Shown here: positions 1-5,294 of the stretch, in pieces
How positions within the stretch are numbered: the first letter of the stretch is position 1
Layout: the number at the start of each line of letters is the position of its first letter
Source of the DNA: an uncultured Marmoricola sp.
Lineage (GTDB): Bacteria; Actinomycetota; Actinomycetes; Propionibacteriales; Nocardioidaceae
DNA: 5,606 bases
NCBI GenBank assembly: GCA_937868455.1
Contig: CALMMO010000146.1
Location: forward strand, 1-5,606
Direction: 5' to 3'
The notes under the pieces: model-generated
Database searches by the model: none
The model's input: only the letters and a program-made list of their open reading frames with translations
Told to the model about the DNA's origin: nothing
Program-made: the position numbers and the translations under genes

Positions 1-972
1 AAGATTGCCGTCACCGGAGCAGCTGGCCAGATCGGCTACAGCCTCCTCTTCCGTCTCGCTAGCGGTTCGCTGCTGGGTCCTGACCGCCCAGTTCACCTGC
101 AACTGCTCGAGATCACGCCCGCACTGAAGGCCCTTGAGGGCGTCGTCATGGAACTCGACGACTGCGCGTTCTCCACCCTTGCCGGCGTCGACATCGGCGA
201 TGACCCCGAGAAGATGTTTGACGGGGTCAACCTGGCCCTGCTCGTGGGTGCCCGTCCCCGCGGACCCGGCATGGAGCGCGGTGACCTCTTGGAGGCCAAC
301 GGCGCGATCTTCACCGCCCAGGGCAAGGCCCTTAACAAGGTCGCAGCGAGCGATGTGCGCATCGGCGTGACCGGCAACCCGGCCAACACCAACGCTTTGA
401 TCGCGATGACCAACGCCCCTGACATCCCCAAGGAGCGGTTCTCGGCGCTGACCCGCCTCGACCACAACCGCGCGATCTCCCAACTTGCTGCCAAGACGGG
501 TGCTGGGGTCACCGAGATCAAGAAGATGACGATCTGGGGCAACCATTCCGCAACGCAGTACCCCGACATCTTCAACGCCGAGGTTCGCGGCGACAACGCG
601 GCTGCCGTGGTCAACGACCAGGCCTGGCTCGCCGACACCTTCATCCCGACTGTCGCCAAGCGTGGCGCCGCCATCATCGAGGCCCGCGGCTCGTCCTCGG
701 CAGCTTCGGCTGCCAGCGCGACCGTTGATGCCGCCCGCGACTGGCTGCTCGGCTCCGCCGAAGGCGACTGGGTGTCGATGGCTGTCCCATCCGACGGTTC
801 TTACGGCGTGCCCGAGGGCATCATCTCGTCGTTCCCAGTGACCACCAAGGGTGGCGACTGGTCGATCGTGCAGGGTCTGGAGATCAACGAGTTCTCCCGC
901 GGCAAGATCGACGCCTCTGTGGCCGAACTGGTCGAAGAGCGCGACGCAGTGACCGAGCTCGGCCTGATCTGA
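1..972 (+). CDS. mdh: Malate dehydrogenase, NAD-dependent (5' partial)
   Basis: Interconverts malate and oxaloacetate with NAD in the cytosol (TCA cycle). The frame is open from base 1, so the start lies outside the window; 323 residues are visible against about 328 in the family, so roughly 4-6 N-terminal residues are missing. Counting from the first visible residue: Rossmann glycine motif GAAGQIG at 6-12; Glu37 at the end of the second strand, as expected for NAD rather than NADP; mobile active-site loop [13 protein letters not shown] with Arg87 and Arg93; TGNPANTNA with Asn126; catalytic Asp154 and Arg157 in TRLDHNRA; catalytic His182 in [11 protein letters not shown]. The C-terminal [10 protein letters not shown] and INEFSR segments are typical of the actinobacterial, cytosolic-type MDH. 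It ends in TGA at 970-972, 18 bp before folD. No anomaly seen; identification is firm. Confidence 0.97.
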   Translation, partial: KIAVTGAAGQIGYSLLFRLASGSLLGPDRPVHLQLLEITPALKALEGVVMELDDCAFSTLAGVDIGDDPEKMFDGVNLALLVGARPRGPGMERGDLLEANGAIFTAQGKALNKVAASDVRIGVTGNPANTNALIAMTNAPDIPKERFSALTRLDHNRAISQLAAKTGAGVTEIKKMTIWGNHSATQYPDIFNAEVRGDNAAAVVNDQAWLADTFIPTVAKRGAAIIEARGSSSAASAASATVDAARDWLLGSAEGDWVSMAVPSDGSYGVPEGIISSFPVTTKGGDWSIVQGLEINEFSRGKIDASVAELVEERDAVTELGLI

Positions 973-990
973 CACCTAGACTGAGTTCTC

Positions 991-1836
991 GTGAGCGCAC
1001 AGATTCTTGACGGGGTAAAGACCGCCGCAGCCATCAAGTCCGAACTGACCGCACGAGTCGAGGCGCTTAAGGCGCGGGGCATTCACCCTGGCCTTGGCAC
1101 TCTGCTGGTCGGCGATGACCCCGGCAGTCGCTGGTACGTCAACGGCAAGCACAAAGACTGCGCCGAGGTTGGCATCGAGTCGATCCGCATCGAGTTGCCT
1201 GAGGTTGCTTCGCAAGAGGAGATCGAGGCCGCCGTACATCAACTCAACGACGACCCCACCTGCACTGGTTACATCGTGCAGTTGCCGTTGCCGCGGGGTC
1301 GCGACGAGAACCGTGTGCTCGGCTTGATCGACCCCGCCAAAGACGCTGACGGACTCCACCCCACCAACCTTGGCTGGCTGGTGTTGGGCAAACAGGCACC
1401 GCTGCCCTGCACACCTGCTGGCATCGTTGAGTTGCTTCGCCGCCACGACGTGCCGATCGCCGGCGCCGAGGTGTGCGTGGTGGGCCGCGGTGTCACCGTT
1501 GGGCGTCCACTGGGACTGCTGCTGACGCGTCGTTCTGAAAACGCCACCGTCACGCTGTGCCACACCGGCACTCGCGACCTGGCCGAGCACGTGCGTCAAG
1601 CAGACATCGTGGTCGCTGCCGCAGGCGTGCCGAGCATCATCATGGGCGACATGGTGAAGCCTGGAGCGGCCGTGCTCGATGTCGGCGTCTCCCGCGTTGA
1701 CGGCAAGATCGCTGGCGACGTCGACGCGAGTGTGCGCGACGTGGCTGCCTGGATCTCCCCCAACCCTGGCGGCGTGGGTCCGATGACTCGGGCCATGTTG
1801 CTGAGCAACATCGTCGAAATCGCTGAGCAGTCCTAA
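991..1836 (+). CDS. folD: Bifunctional methylenetetrahydrofolate dehydrogenase / methenyltetrahydrofolate cyclohydrolase FolD
   Basis: Oxidises 5,10-methylene-THF to 5,10-methenyl-THF with NADP and hydrolyses it to 10-formyl-THF, supplying purine and formyl-Met synthesis in the cytosol. It has 281 residues, the usual length. Seen: YVNGKHKDC at 49-57, carrying the active-site Tyr49 and catalytic Lys53; GYIVQLPLP at 93-101; KDADGLHP at 117-124, the folate-site Asp region; PCTPAGI at 139-145; the nucleotide loop [13 protein letters not shown] at 163-175, the variant usual in actinobacteria where other phyla have GRSxxVGxP; and the C-terminal PGGVGPMT at 259-266. The start is GTG at 991, chosen because the N-terminal AQILDG motif follows directly. 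No Shine-Dalgarno sequence is evident upstream; TAGACT at 977-982 could be a -10 box. It lies 18 bp after mdh and 5 bp before the DUF3017-like gene, so the three are probably co-transcribed. Confidence 0.97.
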   Translation: MSAQILDGVKTAAAIKSELTARVEALKARGIHPGLGTLLVGDDPGSRWYVNGKHKDCAEVGIESIRIELPEVASQEEIEAAVHQLNDDPTCTGYIVQLPLPRGRDENRVLGLIDPAKDADGLHPTNLGWLVLGKQAPLPCTPAGIVELLRRHDVPIAGAEVCVVGRGVTVGRPLGLLLTRRSENATVTLCHTGTRDLAEHVRQADIVVAAAGVPSIIMGDMVKPGAAVLDVGVSRVDGKIAGDVDASVRDVAAWISPNPGGVGPMTRAMLLSNIVEIAEQS

Positions 1837-1841
1837 GTCCG

Positions 1842-2129
1842 GTGGCCCCATTGCGCAAGCCGCAAACCGCTGGTGGAGTGATCTACCTGGCGGTGGTCAG
1901 CGCTGCGCTCATCGGGCTCGTTCTTGTGGCCTGGGGCAACTGGCGACTAGGGGTGACTGTGATGGGTGCCTGTCTGGCACTGGGTGCCATCCCGCGCTAT
2001 TTCCTGGGTGAGCACTCCGCAGGCATGCTGCGCGTACGACGCCGCTGGTTCGACGTACTCATCATGGTCGTGGTCGGCGTCGCCCTGATTGCCCTCGCCC
2101 TCACGATCCCGAATCAGCCTGACTACTAG
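1842..2129 (+). CDS. DUF3017-like small membrane protein
   Basis: A 95-residue membrane protein of unknown function. It begins at GTG 1842, 5 bp after the folD stop; there is no clear ribosome binding site, so coupling to folD translation is likely. Three hydrophobic segments are visible: about 11-31 (VIYLAVVSAALIGLVLVAW), about 37-51 and about 70-89. A basic, conserved-looking loop AGMLRVRRRWFD at 60-71 sits between segments two and three. The RLG ... GxxLALGAIxRYFL ... AGMLRVRxRxxD pattern, the length and the location beside folD/mdh match DUF3017 proteins of actinobacteria, which I recall near folD and mdh in other genera. The family has no established role. Its 3' end overlaps the oppositely oriented LigB-like gene by 29 bp. 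Confidence 0.85.
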   Translation: MAPLRKPQTAGGVIYLAVVSAALIGLVLVAWGNWRLGVTVMGACLALGAIPRYFLGEHSAGMLRVRRRWFDVLIMVVVGVALIALALTIPNQPDY

Positions 2130-2649
2130 CCGCTTTGAGTTGCCAACGAGCCACCCAATAGGCAACTCCGAAGGGCGCGTCGGCATAGTCGACCTGCACG
2201 TCGTCAATCTCGGCCCCAGCTATGTCCACCAGACCCGTCAGCCCATGAGCCCACAACTGCTCACCTAGGGCGAGATCCAGGTCGCTCAGGCCCTTCCCAG
2301 CCCTGATTGCAGCGTCGACTTGAGCATCGAAGGCAGCGGCTCGCTCATCGAAGAAGCCGGGCGCCTTTTCGGTGCGCATGGCACTGCCACTGGCAAAGAC
2401 CAGTAGCGGCGCACTCGGATCATCGGTCAGGGTCAGGCCCAGGCTCAGGGCAATGCGAACGCCCAGTGATTGCTGGACGCCCCGACTGCGATCAACCTCG
2501 CTGGGCGCCTGCGCCACGACTCGCACTGGCCCATCGCCGAGCCAGGCCACGGCCTGCTTCAGCGCTGCACGCAGCGGCCCAACCGGGTCTTCTCGCCCTG
2601 CGTAGTCCGGCAGCAGCGCTGGCGCCGGAGGAGCGATCACCACTCTCAT
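2101..2649 (-). CDS. LigB/MEMO-like protein (class III extradiol dioxygenase subunit B-like), probably lacking the metal site
   Basis: 182 residues, last gene of the gpgS-folP2 operon. ATG at 2649 overlaps the folP2 stop (ATGA), with AGGGGA at 2660-2655 as ribosome binding site. It resembles the short actinobacterial proteins annotated as class III extradiol dioxygenase subunit B-like: an N-terminal PxxPALLP stretch at 7-14, LLVFASGSA at 82-90, the characteristic GFFDERAAAFDAQV at 98-111, and a C-terminal DAPFGVAYWVARW at 157-169. In related proteins the N-terminus usually reads like CPHPPLLVPE; here the His is absent, and the whole protein has a single His (135). True LigB enzymes need two His and a Glu for Fe(II), so I infer no dioxygenase activity. 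Assignment rests on remembered family patterns and is moderate; function unknown. The 3' end overlaps the DUF3017-like gene. Confidence 0.7.
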   Translation of the reverse strand: MRVVIAPPAPALLPDYAGREDPVGPLRAALKQAVAWLGDGPVRVVAQAPSEVDRSRGVQQSLGVRIALSLGLTLTDDPSAPLLVFASGSAMRTEKAPGFFDERAAAFDAQVDAAIRAGKGLSDLDLALGEQLWAHGLTGLVDIAGAEIDDVQVDYADAPFGVAYWVARWQLKAASSQADSGS

Positions 2650-3509
2650 TGCAGTCCCCTGATCATCAGTTTGGGTGCCAATCGCCCGGCGATTACATTG
2701 GCCATGTCGACGGTTTGTCGGGTCTGCACAACCTCGTGCACCCGATAGATGCGAGCCCCTGCGGTGGCACAGATTGTGGTGGCGGCCAGGGTGCCGATCA
2801 GTCGCTCACCCACAGGGAGATCGAGCGACTCACCGACGAAGTCTTTGTTGGACAACGAGACCAGGACAGGCCACCCCGTGGCGACCATTTCAGCCATCCG
2901 ACGGGTCACCTCGAGTCCGTGCACGGTGTTCTTGCCAAAGTCATGAGCAGGGTCAATGACGATGGATTCGCGGGCCACACCGGCTGCCAGTGCGCGCTCG
3001 GCATAGGCGGTGGTGTCGGCGATGACGGCGGCCATGACGTCGTCGTACTCAATCCGGAAGGGCCGGGTGCGCACCTGAACGCCCCCGGTGTGCGTGCAGA
3101 TGATCGCCACATCGTGCTGTGCGGCCACGTCAACGAGCTCAGGATCGGCCCCGCCCCAGGCGTCGTTGATGACGTCGGCCCCGGCGCGACAGACCGCGTC
3201 GGCCACACCGGCACGCCAGGTGTCGACAGAGATGACCAACTGTGGATGGTCGGCGCGGACCTTGGCGACGAAGTCGACCACGCGTTCGCGCTCCTCGGCC
3301 TCGCTGATCTCGACACCGGGCGCTGCTTTGATGCCGCCAATGTCGACTATCTCAGCGCCCTGGGCGACCACTTCCGCGACCCGGGCGTGCGCCTTGTCCT
3401 CAGACCATGTCGCGCCCTTGTCATAGAACGAGTCGGGGGTGCGGTTGACGATGGCCATCATCAACGTTTGTGCGTCGTCAAAACTGTGGCGCCCTAGTCG
3501 CAAAGTCAT
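2646..3509 (-). CDS. folP2: Dihydropteroate synthase homologue, FolP2 type
   Basis: 287-residue TIM-barrel protein of the pterin-binding family. Visible family motifs: IVNRTPDSFYDKG at 20-32 (Asn22, metal/diphosphate loop), SVDTWR at 94-99, AGADVINDAWGG at 109-120, DPAHDFGKN at 186-194, SNKDFVG at 220-226, and YRVHEV at 255-260. The loop that in authentic DHPS reads GGESTRPG and binds pABA is here GGIKAAPG (58-65), and the canonical SRKS is SNKD. These changes, and the overall sequence, match mycobacterial FolP2, which is reported to lack DHPS activity. I therefore expect a different or accessory role rather than sulfonamide-sensitive folate synthesis. ATG at 3509 overlaps the gpgS stop (TGATG); no good Shine-Dalgarno sequence precedes it, so re-initiation after gpgS is likely. 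The stop overlaps the LigB-like start. Confidence 0.93.
   Translation of the reverse strand: MTLRLGRHSFDDAQTLMMAIVNRTPDSFYDKGATWSEDKAHARVAEVVAQGAEIVDIGGIKAAPGVEISEAEERERVVDFVAKVRADHPQLVISVDTWRAGVADAVCRAGADVINDAWGGADPELVDVAAQHDVAIICTHTGGVQVRTRPFRIEYDDVMAAVIADTTAYAERALAAGVARESIVIDPAHDFGKNTVHGLEVTRRMAEMVATGWPVLVSLSNKDFVGESLDLPVGERLIGTLAATTICATAGARIYRVHEVVQTRQTVDMANVIAGRLAPKLMIRGLQ
2655..2660 (-). promoter_or_regulatory. Ribosome binding site of the LigB-like gene
   Basis: AGGGGA on the minus strand, 5 nt before ATG 2649 and inside the 3' end of folP2. It supports this ATG as the true start and shows that, besides the ATGA coupling, the gene can recruit ribosomes independently. Confidence 0.65.
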
Positions 3510-4387
3510 CAGAGGTGGTCTCTCGCTGGAGGTCGTTCGGTGTTAACAACGTGGCGTATGTCGGGCTCTGGTCCGCTTGCACTGTGCAGGTACTGCGTCA
3601 GCGGCGCATCAATTCCGGCCTCTCGCACTCCGGCGCGGGCCAGTGCAGCGGCCAGGATTTGGGTGGCCATCCCGCCCAAATCGCGCAGGGCTTGGTGACG
3701 GTGAGCCCGCACGCCAAGATCGACTTGGGCGATCTGCTCAGCAGGAGTGTCGATGAGCGCAGCCAACTCAACGGCATAGCCGGTGGGCACGGGCAACGAG
3801 GCAAAGTGTTCTCGACGCACGGCCCACTCCCCCGCCAACGGTTGCACCAACCCGCTCAACTCCGGATAGAGAAGTGCAATCAAGGGCCGAGCCACAAGTT
3901 CGGTGACCCGGCCACCTTCGAGCGGACCTTCGAGTCCTGGGCGCTCATAGAACCCCTTCACCAAGTTCACCTCAGGGGAGGTCAGCAGCGGCCCCAACAA
4001 CCCTGGAACAAAGTGGGTGTCCCAATCGAGCAGGTCGGCGTCCATGAAAACGAGTACGTCGCCACCAGCCACAAACAACGACTTCCACATCGCCTCGCCT
4101 TTGCCCCGAAAGCTGCCCAGGTCGGGGCGGATGTCGGCGCTGCGATAAACCTTGGCCCCCGCATCGGTGGCGACCTCAAAGGTCGCATCAGTGGAGTCGG
4201 AGTCGATCACGATCACTTCATCGAGCAATCCGACCGTGTCGAGCAAGGCTTCACGCACTCGGGTGACAACCGCGCCAACGGTGGCAGCCTCATTGCGAGC
4301 AGGCACCACCAGACTGACCCGAGTCTCACCTTTAGCGGCCATCAACTGATCGAGGGACCAGTCGTCCCAGTGATAGGTGGCAGGCAC
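3509..4387 (-). CDS. gpgS: Glucosyl-3-phosphoglycerate synthase (GT81 family)
   Basis: Transfers glucose from a nucleotide sugar (UDP-glucose in characterised homologues) to 3-phosphoglycerate, giving glucosyl-3-phosphoglycerate, the precursor of glucosylglycerate and, in mycobacteria, of methylglucose lipopolysaccharide. GT-A fold, cytosolic. Seen: nucleotide-binding VSLVVPARNEAATV at 24-37; DEVIVIDSDSTD at 56-67; RGKGEAMWKSL at 94-104; metal-binding DAD at 116-118; the acceptor region GGRVTELVARPL at 158-169; QPLAGEWA at 182-189; GYAVELAALIDT at 203-214; and VRAHRH at 226-231 with the metal-ligand His229. It has 292 residues against 324 in M. tuberculosis GpgS; the difference is largely a shorter N-terminus. 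The GTG start at 4387 is forced, because an in-frame TAA lies only four codons upstream (4399-4397). First gene of the minus-strand operon; no GpgP phosphatase is in view. Confidence 0.93.
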   Translation of the reverse strand: MPATYHWDDWSLDQLMAAKGETRVSLVVPARNEAATVGAVVTRVREALLDTVGLLDEVIVIDSDSTDATFEVATDAGAKVYRSADIRPDLGSFRGKGEAMWKSLFVAGGDVLVFMDADLLDWDTHFVPGLLGPLLTSPEVNLVKGFYERPGLEGPLEGGRVTELVARPLIALLYPELSGLVQPLAGEWAVRREHFASLPVPTGYAVELAALIDTPAEQIAQVDLGVRAHRHQALRDLGGMATQILAAALARAGVREAGIDAPLTQYLHSASGPEPDIRHVVNTERPPARDHL

Positions 4388-4400
4388 CCCGCAACCTTAG
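4388..4400 (-). promoter_or_regulatory. gpgS translation start signal or leaderless -10 box
   Basis: Read on the minus strand, CTAAGGTTGCGGG precedes the GTG. TAAGG ends 7 nt from the start codon and can serve as a weak Shine-Dalgarno sequence. The same bases contain TAAGGT, a TANNNT -10 hexamer ending 6 nt before the GTG, which would place transcription initiation at the start codon (leaderless mRNA, common in actinobacteria). No convincing -35 box was found at normal spacing, so the two readings cannot be separated by eye. Confidence 0.4.
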
Positions 4401-4437
4401 GTGCTCGGGCCTAACGGGAGGACCAGTGAACATGGGA

Positions 4438-4499
4438 TTCGTCTAGGCGTTGACCGCAGAACCGTGTAGATCCAATCGGTGAGTGACGCCTAGACCGAA
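4438..4499. repeat. Inverted repeat, possible hairpin (10 + 3 bp stem)
   Basis: GTCTAGGCGT at 4441-4450 is perfectly complementary in reverse to ACGCCTAGAC at 4486-4495. After a single bulged C (4496) the stem continues with TTC/GAA (4438-4440 with 4497-4499). The loop is 35 nt and contains a further ACCG/CGGT match (4461-4464 with 4477-4480). No T-run follows either arm, so it is not a classical intrinsic terminator; it could be an operator-like dyad, a U-less terminator for minus-strand transcripts entering from the right, or the edge of an inserted segment. It lies 50 bp upstream of the gpgS start. Confidence 0.7.
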
Positions 4500-4529
4500 G
4501 AGTGCAAACGTGCGAGGGCATCGGGCAGT

Positions 4530-4691
4530 TGCTGGTCAGGCTCCAGCCACCTACGCAAAGATGCTCCAATCAGCGGTTTCCTAGAGCAAGGCTGTGGTAG
4601 CAATGGGACGCACCATCACCTCGAGACCTGGACCAGTCCAACCCCGAGCCGGCGAGTGCACCACGCGACCCGACCAACACCATCACATGCA
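4530..4691 (+). repeat. Direct repeat, copy 1 (about 160 bp)
   Basis: Aligns to copy 2 at about 5121-5282. Block A (4531-4570 with 5122-5161) matches at 35 of 40 bases and block B (4626-4664 with 5220-5258) at 36 of 39. The middle (55 versus 58 bp) and the 3' tail are clearly related but more diverged, with small indels. Copy 2 has about 5 extra bases after block B, and both copies retain an ATGCA near the end. The copy ends about 53 bp before the 109-aa ORF. Origin unknown: it may be a dispersed intergenic element, a decayed gene fragment, or one half of a duplicated repeat-plus-ORF unit. Confidence 0.85.
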
Positions 4692-4732
4692 CTGGACGAA
4701 AAAGATGGGCCCGGTCGGCACTATTACTTTCC

Positions 4733-4738
4733 TGAGGA
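4733..4738 (+). promoter_or_regulatory. Shine-Dalgarno sequence of the 109-aa ORF
   Basis: TGAGGA, with GAGG ending 7 nt before ATG 4745. This is near-ideal spacing and is the main support for that ORF being translated. Confidence 0.6.
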
Positions 4739-4744
4739 TTAGCA

Positions 4745-5074
4745 ATGTGGCTGCAGGATGACGGAATTTGGCGCACCGTTTCACCGGCAGATCCCGCCGT
4801 TGTTGTAGGGACATCATGCGTTTCATATGTTCGCGGTCTCGGTCGAATTCGTAGATACCTCATTAGTTCGTGGGTGGAATGGCAAATGAATCGCTTCTAT
4901 GCCGCTGCGCGGCCCTGCGAACTCTGTCGACTTCCTGCCATGCGAGAAGCGCTACCCGATACACCCGTCTTGGGCGAGATAGCGTCCTTCATTGACTTGC
5001 GAAGGGAAATCGGATTGGTGAGGCAAGAGTGGCAACTGGATGTCCTTTCCACGCTGGATGAACTGCTGGGATAG
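4745..5074 (+). CDS. Orphan 109-residue protein with a CxxC motif
   Basis: I do not recognise this protein. ATG 4745 has a good Shine-Dalgarno sequence (GAGG, 7-nt spacing). GC is about 54% by hand count, well below the core genes (one folD line counts 41 of 60), and codon third positions are less GC-biased, which suggests acquired or fast-evolving DNA. Visible features: a basic, aromatic segment at about 28-52 (YVRGLGRIRRYL then WVEWQMNRFY), a single CELC (58-61) that could be half of a metal site, and a C-terminal, helix-like acidic tail ending LDVLSTLDELLG. There is no signal peptide or membrane segment, so it is probably cytosolic. It sits between the two copies of the direct repeat. Two overlapping minus-strand frames exist here but have no start signal of comparable quality. 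Confidence 0.55.
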   Translation: MWLQDDGIWRTVSPADPAVVVGTSCVSYVRGLGRIRRYLISSWVEWQMNRFYAAARPCELCRLPAMREALPDTPVLGEIASFIDLRREIGLVRQEWQLDVLSTLDELLG

Positions 5075-5294
5075 ATACGCCCTGCCCCCCGATTCTCGGT
5101 CGATGTCGTTGGTTGTTTGATGCTGGTCAGACTCCAGTCGCGTACGCGAAGATGCTCCAATTGGAAGGTCCAGAAGACCAAGGCGGGTGGCAGCAAATGA
5201 GACGCACCACCAGTTCGCCACCTGGACCAGGCCAAACCCGAGCCGCCGAGTGCACCACAGCACGCGACCGAGCCAACATGCATCGAACCGAGCC
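5075..5294. other. Spacer between the two small ORFs, mostly direct-repeat copy 2
   Basis: These 220 bp contain repeat copy 2 at about 5121-5282. The remaining 46 bp at 5075-5120 show no hairpin or T-run, so there is no visible terminator between the two small ORFs and they could be co-transcribed. A 12-bp perfect palindrome lies at 5138-5149 and a short direct repeat ACCGAGCCA recurs at 5267-5275 and 5287-5295. Confidence 0.6.
5121..5282 (+). repeat. Direct repeat, copy 2 (about 160 bp)
   Basis: Partner of the copy at about 4530-4691, offset 591 bp at the left end and 594 bp at the end of block B. Compared with copy 1 it carries the perfect palindrome TCGCGTACGCGA (5138-5149), where copy 1 has a non-palindromic CACCTACGCAAA, and CCTGGACCAGG (5221-5231), of which copy 1 keeps all but the last base. 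It ends about 12 bp before ATG 5295 of the membrane-protein ORF, so each copy stands immediately upstream of a small ORF. Confidence 0.85.

Larger units (their letters stand above)
4388..4744. other. Intergenic region between gpgS and the 109-aa ORF
   Basis: These 357 bp between divergent genes must contain the promoter of the gpgS operon and probably that of the 109-aa ORF. They hold the inverted repeat at 4438-4499 and direct-repeat copy 1 (about 4530-4691). No tRNA, rRNA or convincing long ORF is seen. No clear -35/-10 pair could be assigned by eye on either strand. The segment 4692-4744 is AT-richer and ends in the Shine-Dalgarno sequence of the downstream ORF. Confidence 0.7.

Noticed and set aside
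976..1851. Long minus-strand frame (291 codons) opposite folD
   Set aside because: It is the antisense of an unmistakable folD; its peptide is His/Asp/Val-rich, as expected from reverse reading of high-GC codons, with no family motif.
2307..3497. Long plus-strand frame (396 codons) across folP2 and the LigB-like gene
   Set aside because: It lies opposite two motif-bearing genes and spans their junction; composition is that of a shadow frame.
3470..4414. Plus-strand frame of 314 codons opposite gpgS
   Set aside because: gpgS on the minus strand has all catalytic motifs; the plus frame has none.
5167..5228. Hairpin in copy 2 (GGTCCAG 5167-5173 with CTGGACC 5222-5228, plus GTGGC/GCCAC)
   Set aside because: The 5' arm is not conserved in copy 1 while the 3' arm is, with no compensatory change, so it is probably a chance fold.
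4530..5282. Integron-type attC sites flanking a gene cassette
   Set aside because: The repeats lack paired GTTRRRY/RYYYAAC core sites at their ends and are not overall palindromic, and no integrase is in view.
4530..5282. Insertion sequence or CRISPR array
   Set aside because: There is no transposase, no terminal inverted repeats bounding the segment, and only two long, diverged copies with a gene-length spacer, unlike CRISPR repeats.
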